10,640 nucleotides of DNA from DHVE2 group archaeon. GTDB lineage: Archaea > Thermoplasmatota > Thermoplasmata > Thermoplasmatales > Aciduliprofundaceae. The translations under genes were made by a program, and so were the position numbers. Of this stretch, positions 5,400 through 10,640 are shown piece after piece. The notes below the pieces were generated by a model. That model did no database searches. It worked only from the letters and a program-made list of their open reading frames with translations, and had not been told where the DNA came from. The first letter of the stretch is position 1. Every line of letters begins with the position of its first letter. Location: positions 1-10,640 of the forward strand of contig WAOY01000031.1 of NCBI GenBank assembly GCA_015520985.1. Reading direction: 5' to 3'.

Positions 5400-7244
5400 A
5401 TGCGGGTTCTTTTCATCCACGCGGACTACATAGAGTACGAGGCGAGGGAGAAGGCGCTCAAGAATGCAGAGGAGATCGAGAAGAGGAAGGAAAGGTGCGA
5501 TGAGTGCCTCGTCGCATTCATATCGGTGGAGGAGGGCGACGATGGCATTGCTCCGAGGGCGAGCAAAGAGATTGAGGAAATCGCGGAAAAACTGAACGTA
5601 GAGCGAATAGTCCTCTATCCGTATGCGCATCTAAGCCCCAAGCTGGCCTCGCCCGACGTGGCGATGAAGGTCCTTCTCAACCTTGAGAGTATTCTCGGCG
5701 AGAAGTACGAGGTCTGCCGCGCCCCCTTTGGCTGGTATAAGAGCTTCGTAATCTCGTGCAAGGGGCATCCTCTGAGTGAACTTAGCAAGGAGATACGCGC
5801 TGAGGGGGAGGAAGAGGAGGAGAGCGAGGCGCTGAAGGCAGAGAAGAAGACCACCTACTGGTACATAATGACCCCAGATGGGGAATTGCATGATGTATCG
5901 GAGTTCAATTACGAGAAGTACCCCAACCTGAAGAAGTTCGTGGATTACGAGATTTCGGGTACCCGCGCGGTCACGAGGATCCCCCCGCACGTGGAGCTCA
6001 TGCAGAAGCTTGAACTCGCTGATTACGAGCCGGGCAGCGATTCGGGCAACATGCGGTATTACCCCAAGGGCAAGCTGGTCAAGAGACTCATCGAGGAATA
6101 CGTGGAGAACCGCGTCCTGGATTACGGGGCAATGGAGGTTGAGACGCCGATTATGTACGATTACAACCACCCATCGCTGAAATCTTATCTGAATCGCTTT
6201 CCGGCGAGGCAGTACATAGTTCTGAGCGGCAAGGACAAGTACTTCCTGCGCTTCGCGGCCTGCTTCGGGCAGTTCCTCCTGATGCATGATGCCACCTTCT
6301 CCTACAAGCAGCTGCCCATTCGGATTTATGAACTCGCCAAGTACGCTTTCCGCAGGGAGCAGAAGGGCGAACTCGTTGGGTTAAGAAGATTGCGCGCCTT
6401 CACAATGCCTGATATGCACACCCTCGCCGCGGACATGGAGCAGGCCAAGGAGGAGTTCCGAAGGCAGTACGAGATGGCCATATCCGTGCTCAAAGATTTC
6501 GGCCTGGAGCTCGGGGATTACGAAGTCGCGATAAGATTCACCAGGGACTTCTACGAGGAGAATCGGGAATTCATAAATGATCTGGTAAGGCTCGTGAACA
6601 GGCCCGTGCTTATCCAGATGTGGGACGAGCGCTTCTTCTACTTCGTGCTGAAATTCGAGTTCAACTTCGTGGATGCCATGAACAAGGCCGCCGCACTGAG
6701 CACGGTGCAGATAGATGTGGAGAACGCCCAGCGGTACGGGATAACCTACTACGACGAGAAGGGGGAGAAGAAGAACCCGTACATCCTTCATTGTTCTCCC
6801 AGCGGGGCCGTGGAGCGCGTTATGTACGCGATGCTGGAGAAGGCGTATATGGACTCGCAGCGGGGCAGAAAGCCCATGCTCCCCGTCTGGCTCTCGCCCA
6901 CGCAGGTCCGCATAATCCCCGTTAAGGACGAGTTCATGGATTACGCCACGGCTGTGATGCATGACCTCGCAGACCTCGGGTTCCGCGTCGACCTGGACGA
7001 TCGGGATTTAAGCGTATCCCGCAAGATACGCGATGCGGAGAAGGAATGGATACCCTACATAGTGGTCATCGGGGAGAAGGAAATCAGCGAGGAGATTCTG
7101 ACGGTGCGCATTCGCGGGGAGGGCGTTAAGGTGATGAAGATGGACGAATTCTTGAAAATCCTGGAGGAGAAGGTCCGCGGATACCCCAGGGCAAAATTGC
7201 CCCTGCCCGCCCTGCTCTCAATGCGCCCCAAGTTCAGAGGGTGA
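5400..7244 (+). CDS. thrS: Threonyl-tRNA synthetase, archaeal type
   Basis: This 614-residue class II synthetase charges tRNA-Thr. Residues 1 to about 135 form the archaeal editing domain (D-aminoacyl-tRNA deacylase-like fold), starting [14 protein letters not shown] and including PFGWYKSF (109-116) and CKGHPLSEL (120-128); it removes serine wrongly attached to the tRNA. After an acidic linker (about 134-148) comes the catalytic core: Cys288 (FAACFGQ), His340 (PDMHT) and His464 (ILHCS) are the likely zinc ligands that select threonine. Motif 2 is [20 protein letters not shown] (315-334), and motif 3 is [15 protein letters not shown] (466-480). The anticodon-binding domain runs from about 495 ([11 protein letters not shown]) to the end. 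All key residues are present and the length is usual, so this is an editing-competent single-gene enzyme. The last 27 bp overlap the convergent DUF429 gene. Confidence 0.98.
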   Translation: MRVLFIHADYIEYEAREKALKNAEEIEKRKERCDECLVAFISVEEGDDGIAPRASKEIEEIAEKLNVERIVLYPYAHLSPKLASPDVAMKVLLNLESILGEKYEVCRAPFGWYKSFVISCKGHPLSELSKEIRAEGEEEEESEALKAEKKTTYWYIMTPDGELHDVSEFNYEKYPNLKKFVDYEISGTRAVTRIPPHVELMQKLELADYEPGSDSGNMRYYPKGKLVKRLIEEYVENRVLDYGAMEVETPIMYDYNHPSLKSYLNRFPARQYIVLSGKDKYFLRFAACFGQFLLMHDATFSYKQLPIRIYELAKYAFRREQKGELVGLRRLRAFTMPDMHTLAADMEQAKEEFRRQYEMAISVLKDFGLELGDYEVAIRFTRDFYEENREFINDLVRLVNRPVLIQMWDERFFYFVLKFEFNFVDAMNKAAALSTVQIDVENAQRYGITYYDEKGEKKNPYILHCSPSGAVERVMYAMLEKAYMDSQRGRKPMLPVWLSPTQVRIIPVKDEFMDYATAVMHDLADLGFRVDLDDRDLSVSRKIRDAEKEWIPYIVVIGEKEISEEILTVRIRGEGVKVMKMDEFLKILEEKVRGYPRAKLPLPALLSMRPKFRG

Positions 7245-7748
7245 CCTCGGGATAACTACGCCGTCCACCTCTTCCGTTTTTCCTTCAATGTAAAGCAGCG
7301 CGGTGTAAGCCGCTATTATGGCGTCCACCTCGTGCTCGTTTTTCCCGCCGAGGATTTCGAAGGAGGAGAAGTGCTTTAGCATCCTCTTCTTGTTTCTATC
7401 GTAGAACCCCAGTATCTTCGCGGTGGCCGTGGGGAAGACCTCGATGACTTCGTAATCCCGAAGTTCATCGCGCAGGGCGAGGGCTCTCCTGGCGAGGGCT
7501 ATCATCGCAGGGATCTTCAGGCTGAGCGCACCGTACCTCGCAAGGTACCTCTCCGCGTATCTATCCGTGCGGGTGGTGAGCGGGGCATCCATCGCCACGA
7601 TTTCCGGCTTTTCTCTCCTTATTGTCTCCAGGATTTCCTCATCGCTTTGCAGGGAACGCGCGGTTATTCTCCTCCCCTCTATGAAGGCAACCCCCGTGAT
7701 ATTTTTCGCCTTCGCCGCCAGGTCCACGCCGCATACCTTTGCTGGCAC
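7218..7748 (-). CDS. DUF429-family RNase H-like protein
   Basis: This 176-residue protein has the DUF429 pattern, a family with an RNase H-like fold predicted to act on nucleic acid but without an assigned substrate. The acidic positions are in CGVDLA (Asp9), AMDAPL (Asp54), [12 protein letters not shown] (Glu103) and [17 protein letters not shown] (138-154, Glu140 and Asp142), spaced as in a metal-dependent nuclease site. The start is probably the GTG at 7748, giving [12 protein letters not shown] longer frame from ATG 7796 exists, but it would begin inside purM on the other strand, and its extra residues are encoded by the promoter region. On the minus strand TTAAATA (7774 down to 7768) is 19 nt before the GTG. 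It overlaps thrS by 27 bp at the 3' end and diverges from purM with a 46-bp spacer. The fold is a confident call; the biochemical role is not known. Confidence 0.88.
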   Translation of the reverse strand: MPAKVCGVDLAAKAKNITGVAFIEGRRITARSLQSDEEILETIRREKPEIVAMDAPLTTRTDRYAERYLARYGALSLKIPAMIALARRALALRDELRDYEVIEVFPTATAKILGFYDRNKKRMLKHFSSFEILGGKNEHEVDAIIAAYTALLYIEGKTEEVDGVVIPRSPSELGAH

Positions 7749-7765
7749 ATGGTTGCATGGGAAAC

Positions 7766-7776
7766 GGTATTTAACC
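7766..7776. promoter_or_regulatory. Shared divergent TATA element of DUF429 and purM
   Basis: GGTATTTAACC reads GGTTAAATACC on the other strand, with GGT/ACC palindromic arms. It is the only TATA-like box in the 46-bp spacer. It lies 20 nt from the purM ATG (counting from 7774) and 19 nt from the DUF429 GTG (counting from 7768). Both genes would be leaderless and would compete for one TBP site. Confidence 0.6.
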
Positions 7777-7794
7777 CCATTCCCATGCCCCGCC

Positions 7795-8775
7795 ATGGAC
7801 TACAGGGAAGCGGGAGTGGATATTCACGAGGAGGAGAAGTTCATACGCAGGTTGATATCGCGGATAACCTTCGAGAGGGGCGATTTTAAGAGGAGGAAGA
7901 TACCCTACGGATTCACCGGCCTGATAGAATTCGGGGACTTCTACATAGCCATGAACACCGACGGCGTGGGCACGAAGGTTCTCGTGGCGAATGAGATGAG
8001 GAAGTGGGACACCGTGGCCGTGGACTGCATCGCGATGAACGTAAACGATACCCTCACGGTGGGCGCGGAGCCAATAGCGTTCGTGGACTACATATCCCTC
8101 TCCTCCTACGATCTGGATATGGCGGAGCAGATCGGCGAAGGGCTCAATCGCGGGGCAGAGGAGGCGAATATTACCATACTGGGAGGCGAGACGGCAACGC
8201 TCCCCGAGATCACCCATGGAATCGACATTGCTGGCACGAGCATAGGCATCGTGAGAAAGGAGGATGTGATCACGGGGGACAGGGTGGAGGAAGGGGATGT
8301 TATTTTCGGAATACCTAGCTCGGGCATACACTCCAACGGCCTTACCCTGGCGAGGAGGGTGTTTGGGGATCTGCACGAAAAGGTCCGCGGCGTTGAAATC
8401 GGCTACGAACTGCTCAAGCCAACCAGGATATATGTGCGTGAAGTCCTGCCCGTTTTGAAGGAATGCGACGTGCACGGGATGGCCCACATAACCGGAGGAG
8501 GCCTTCTCAACATCCTCCGTATGAAGAGGATGCGCTATGTGCTCGATGAACCCCTCGAGCCGCAGTGGATATTCGAAGAAATCTCGCAGCGGGGAAATGT
8601 GTCCATAGAGGAGATGTACAGGACCTTCAACATGGGCATGGGCTTCGTTCTGGTAGCCCCGGAAGAATGCGAGGGTGAGATAAAGAGGAGAATACCAGAT
8701 GCCCGTGCGGTGGGCCACGTTGCCAGGGGCAACTCTGTGGAAATTCCCGAACTGAACATCAAGATATTTCCGTGA
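7795..8775 (+). CDS. purM: Phosphoribosylformylglycinamidine cyclo-ligase (AIR synthetase)
   Basis: This 326-residue enzyme closes the imidazole ring of purines, turning FGAM and ATP into AIR. Family signatures are YREAGVDI at the N-terminus (3-10), AMNTDGVGTKVLVA (52-65), AVDCIAMNVNDTLTVGAEPI (75-94), ILGGETATLPEI (128-139), IPSSGIHSNGLTLARR (173-188) and MAHITGGGLLNI (229-240). The length is normal and the ATP-grasp-like PurM/ThiL halves are both present. The frame is open further upstream to 7567, but that part is antisense to DUF429. ATG 7795 (MDYREAGVDI) is the family's usual start and lies 20 nt after the shared TATA element. No other purine genes are beside it. The stop is one base from the end of the convergent regulator gene. 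Confidence 0.97.
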   Translation: MDYREAGVDIHEEEKFIRRLISRITFERGDFKRRKIPYGFTGLIEFGDFYIAMNTDGVGTKVLVANEMRKWDTVAVDCIAMNVNDTLTVGAEPIAFVDYISLSSYDLDMAEQIGEGLNRGAEEANITILGGETATLPEITHGIDIAGTSIGIVRKEDVITGDRVEEGDVIFGIPSSGIHSNGLTLARRVFGDLHEKVRGVEIGYELLKPTRIYVREVLPVLKECDVHGMAHITGGGLLNILRMKRMRYVLDEPLEPQWIFEEISQRGNVSIEEMYRTFNMGMGFVLVAPEECEGEIKRRIPDARAVGHVARGNSVEIPELNIKIFP

Positions 8776-8776
8776 G

Positions 8777-9526
8777 TCAGAGGGTTTCCAGTTCGTATGG
8801 GACGCCCTTCTCCTCCAGTATGCGGAGTGCATGGGGCAGCATGCTCTGGGAGACGAAAAGCATGGTGGATACACCCCTGTAGTGGGCATCCACCGCCGCG
8901 TTGACCGCCGAGAACTGGAAGTCTATCTTGGCGAGATCCTTCACCGCCAGGTAAGCCACAACCCCGCACACCCCGATCTTCTCCCCCCTGCGGTTCTCCA
9001 GCACCTTCTTGAGCTTCTCCCTGTTCACCGCCCTGGTGCCGCCCATCTCTATAGGGGGAAGCGAGAAAACACGTACCTTTCCGTAATCGATCCTCAGAAC
9101 TCCCTGGAGTGCCGTGACACCGAGATCCTCTCCCTTTCTGGCCGAGTTCAGTGCTATGCCCTTGGAGCTGGATTCTCGCCTGTACGCATGTATGTATCCA
9201 TCCTCCATGAATAGCCCGACTTCCTCCCCCTCATCTATATCTTCTCCGGCGATTGCCTCTATCACCTTCACCTTCTTCATCACGCTGTTCGCCTCGGCGA
9301 CGAAGTCCCCCATCTCCTCTATGGCATCCGAGAGGAACTCCAGGCCCTTGAGGGTAACGGAGCCTTCCTTCACCAGCCCCTCCCTCTCCATCGTCCTTAT
9401 GTATTCCGAGACGCCCTGCACCGTGATGTCGATTTCCTTGGCTATTTCCCTCAGCTTCTTTCGCCCCTTCAGGAGTTCAAGGAGGATGAGAACCTTCGTG
9501 ATTTTGCTCTTGTCCCTCAGGATCAT
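8777..9526 (-). CDS. Winged-helix transcriptional regulator with archaeal C-terminal sensor-type domain
   Basis: This 249-residue protein starts with a winged helix-turn-helix (about residues 8-68): KVLILLELLKGRKKLREIAK, then the recognition region DITVQGVSEYIRTMEREGLV (33-52) and a wing SVTLKGLEFL. After a helix (66-90) comes a C-terminal domain of about 150 residues, with GEEVGLFMEDG (100-110), SLPPIEMGGTRAVN (155-168), IGVCGVVAYLAVK (184-196) and FSAVNAAVDAHYRGVS (205-220). I recall this arrangement from uncharacterised archaeal regulators (the DUF7839-like group); the exact family name is from memory. The C-terminal part could bind a ligand or mediate oligomerisation. A TATA-like ATATAAA lies 21 nt before the minus-strand ATG at 9526, overlapping the promoter of the divergent membrane protein. 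Control of itself and that neighbour is therefore plausible. Confidence 0.82.
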   Translation of the reverse strand: MILRDKSKITKVLILLELLKGRKKLREIAKEIDITVQGVSEYIRTMEREGLVKEGSVTLKGLEFLSDAIEEMGDFVAEANSVMKKVKVIEAIAGEDIDEGEEVGLFMEDGYIHAYRRESSSKGIALNSARKGEDLGVTALQGVLRIDYGKVRVFSLPPIEMGGTRAVNREKLKKVLENRRGEKIGVCGVVAYLAVKDLAKIDFQFSAVNAAVDAHYRGVSTMLFVSQSMLPHALRILEEKGVPYELETL

Positions 9527-9547
9527 GGTGGGAAGATGATGTGAAAG

Positions 9548-9562
9548 TTTATATTTTTATCC
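9548..9562. promoter_or_regulatory. Shared divergent TATA region of regulator and membrane protein
   Basis: TTTATATTTTTATCC contains TTTATAT (9548-9554), which reads ATATAAA on the other strand. It is 23 nt from the ATG at 9578 and 21 nt from the regulator ATG at 9526. The spacer is only 51 bp. A second AT run (TTTTTAT, 9554-9560) overlaps it, so the two directions could use slightly shifted boxes. Confidence 0.55.
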
Positions 9563-9577
9563 CCCATTACCCAAGGG

Positions 9578-10120
9578 ATGAAGAGAAAGATTCTCCTCCT
9601 TGTGCCCTTCATCCTGCTTTTCCTGGCAAAGTACATCCAGGTATACGCATCCCTCTCCGGATCACGGTCCGCATTCGCAACCGTGCCTATGCTCCTCTCG
9701 GCGGCGATATCCCTCGTATCGGGAATATCCATCGCGCTTTTTTCATATCTACTCCTTGAGGACAGGTGGAGGCGGGGTAGTATCTGCGTGGCCCTTCTGG
9801 CCGTGGCATCCACTGGGTTTTATTTTCTTCTTCCCGGAGCACCCCTCTACCTCCTCTACAATCTTCTACTCGCCACCTCGCTGCTTGTCTTCCTCTATCC
9901 CTTCCACCACTACGAGATAAGGAAGTACCTGGCCTTTGGCTACTCATTCCTCGTGATATACATGCTCACGGAGGGCATCTCCCTCTGGAGGGGCGAGTAC
10001 GATCCGCGCTTTTTCGCGGCTTACCTCACCCTCTCTCTTGTCATGTTCGTCCCCGGGTTCATAAACTTAAGGGACATGGGGCGTGGGAAACCCTTAAATT
10101 CCGCCAGGGCTAATGAGTGA
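9578..10120 (+). CDS. Six-helix integral membrane protein, unknown function
   Basis: This 180-residue protein is almost entirely hydrophobic. Membrane helices are likely at about residues 5-25, 36-60, 69-85, 88-108, 117-135 and 145-163. They are separated by short charged loops (EDRWRRG at 61-67, HHYEIRK at 110-116, WRGEYDPR at 137-144). The tail RDMGRGKPLNSARANE is basic and presumably cytosolic. I see no catalytic or transport motif and do not recognise the family. The ATG at 9578 sits 23 nt after the shared TATA element. The TGA at 10118-10120 lies just before the nre start. It faces away from the winged-helix regulator over a 51-bp spacer, so that regulator is the best candidate for its control. 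Confidence 0.75.
   Translation: MKRKILLLVPFILLFLAKYIQVYASLSGSRSAFATVPMLLSAAISLVSGISIALFSYLLLEDRWRRGSICVALLAVASTGFYFLLPGAPLYLLYNLLLATSLLVFLYPFHHYEIRKYLAFGYSFLVIYMLTEGISLWRGEYDPRFFAAYLTLSLVMFVPGFINLRDMGRGKPLNSARANE
10093..10100 (+). promoter_or_regulatory. TATA-like box of nre inside the upstream gene
   Basis: CTTAAATT (TTAAATT at 10094-10100) lies within the last codons of the membrane protein gene. It is 22 nt before GTG 10123 and only 16 nt before GTG 10117. The usual 19-24 nt spacing seen in this window favours 10123 as the start and suggests nre has its own promoter despite the tight same-strand arrangement. Confidence 0.5.
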
Positions 10121-10122
10121 AC

Positions 10123-10640
10123 GTGTTCGGAGAGCTGTGCGTGAGGTGCAAGGGGCGCCTCTGGTGCGGTCTGCCAAGGTGCCCCATCCTGGAGGCTGCG
10201 AAGGATTATCTCCCCAGAATAAGGATCAGTGGGGACTCCCTCTTCGGGCTATCGCCGCCATCAATCTTCGTGGGGAGGTTCGGGTACCCAAACGTCTACG
10301 CAGGTCCGCTGGTCTCCGAGAACGAGAACGCCCCGGTGCTCTCCGACACCTCCATCCTCTACGGAAAGGACCTGGATTTCATACTGCGCAGCACTTCCTC
10401 CCTCTTGAGGACATCCGCCAGGGTAAACGTGAGGAAGGCTAGGGGCAGGATAGTGGATGCCACTCAGGAGATAGCCATGTCCCTGAAGCCCTTGGACACG
10501 GAGGTCAAGGTTGAGAAGGTAAGCTTGACACCGAGCCTGGATACATTCTTCCACCCAACAGGCCCGAGGATAATCCCGAAGAGAATAGATGTCGTGGACA
10601 ATCCCGACATCCCGAGGAAGGTGGACAGCATAGCCGAGGA
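10123..10640 (+). CDS. nreA: NreA-type archaeal DNA repair protein (5' part)
   Basis: The window holds about 172 N-terminal residues; the gene runs off the right edge. It matches the archaeal Nre family. In Haloferax, family members act with UvrABC in mitomycin C damage repair and bind PCNA through a C-terminal motif, which would lie beyond this window. The N-terminus has the family's four-cysteine zinc motif CX2CX5CX4C (Cys 6, 9, 15 and 20; CVRCKGRLWCGLPRC), then LFGLSPPSIFVGRFGYPNV and YAGPLVSENE, DTSILYGKDLDFIL and LTPSLDTFFHPTGP, all typical. The start is GTG 10123 (MFGELCVRC) by promoter spacing; GTG 10117, overlapping the upstream stop, would add two residues. The frame at 10113-10442 in another phase is a shadow of this gene. 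Confidence 0.92.
   Translation, partial: MFGELCVRCKGRLWCGLPRCPILEAAKDYLPRIRISGDSLFGLSPPSIFVGRFGYPNVYAGPLVSENENAPVLSDTSILYGKDLDFILRSTSSLLRTSARVNVRKARGRIVDATQEIAMSLKPLDTEVKVEKVSLTPSLDTFFHPTGPRIIPKRIDVVDNPDIPRKVDSIAE

Noticed and set aside
5631..6962. Long minus-strand frames opposite thrS
   Set aside because: Shadows of a complete threonyl-tRNA synthetase with intact motifs on the plus strand.
7567..7794. N-terminal extension of purM
   Set aside because: The added residues are antisense to DUF429 and cross its promoter; the family starts at the YREAGVDI segment next to ATG 7795.
7771..8889. 372-codon frame on the minus strand opposite purM
   Set aside because: Antisense to a clear purM; no recognisable domain.
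10113..10442. 109-codon frame at the right end
   Set aside because: It is out of phase with the nre frame, which carries the zinc motif and family segments.

Overview
This window is archaeal. The evidence is a full-length archaeal-type threonyl-tRNA synthetase with the DTD-like editing domain, an NreA-type DNA repair protein, a stand-alone NMN-deamidase (CinA C-terminal type), and TATA-like boxes placed about 19-24 nt upstream of start codons. That spacing fits leaderless mRNAs. A euryarchaeal, possibly Thermoplasmatota-like, organism is my best guess; I cannot place it further from the sequence alone.

Layout. Positions 1-132 are the 3' end of an unrecognised gene. About 133-1685 is a visibly AT-rich accessory stretch: a hicB-hicA toxin-antitoxin pair (172-613), a 190-bp spacer with what looks like a decayed reading frame, and a two-helix membrane protein of unknown function (804-1628) whose 3' end may be frameshifted. 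From about 1688 the composition becomes GC-richer and a conserved core begins: a radical SAM protein (+), CTP synthase pyrG (-), a one-helix anchored beta-type protein (+), NMN deamidase (-), threonyl-tRNA synthetase (+), a DUF429 RNase H-like protein (-), AIR synthetase purM (+), a winged-helix regulator (-), a six-helix membrane protein (+) and the start of nre (+).

Organisation. The nine core genes from the radical SAM protein to the six-helix membrane protein alternate strand one by one. Their convergent ends overlap (7, 8 and 27 bp) or abut (1 bp gap), and their divergent starts are 46-76 bp apart. Two divergent pairs (DUF429/purM and regulator/membrane protein) appear to share one near-symmetric TATA element. 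The core genes lack Shine-Dalgarno sequences, whereas hicB, hicA and the 804-1628 gene have strong ones. This fits an imported left block and a leaderless native core.

How the genes work together. They do not form one pathway. The core is housekeeping: pyrimidine and purine nucleotide synthesis, NAD salvage, tRNA charging and DNA repair. I see no clear new system. The points worth following are the shared divergent promoters, the alternating overlapping architecture, and the boundary and debris of the accessory block.
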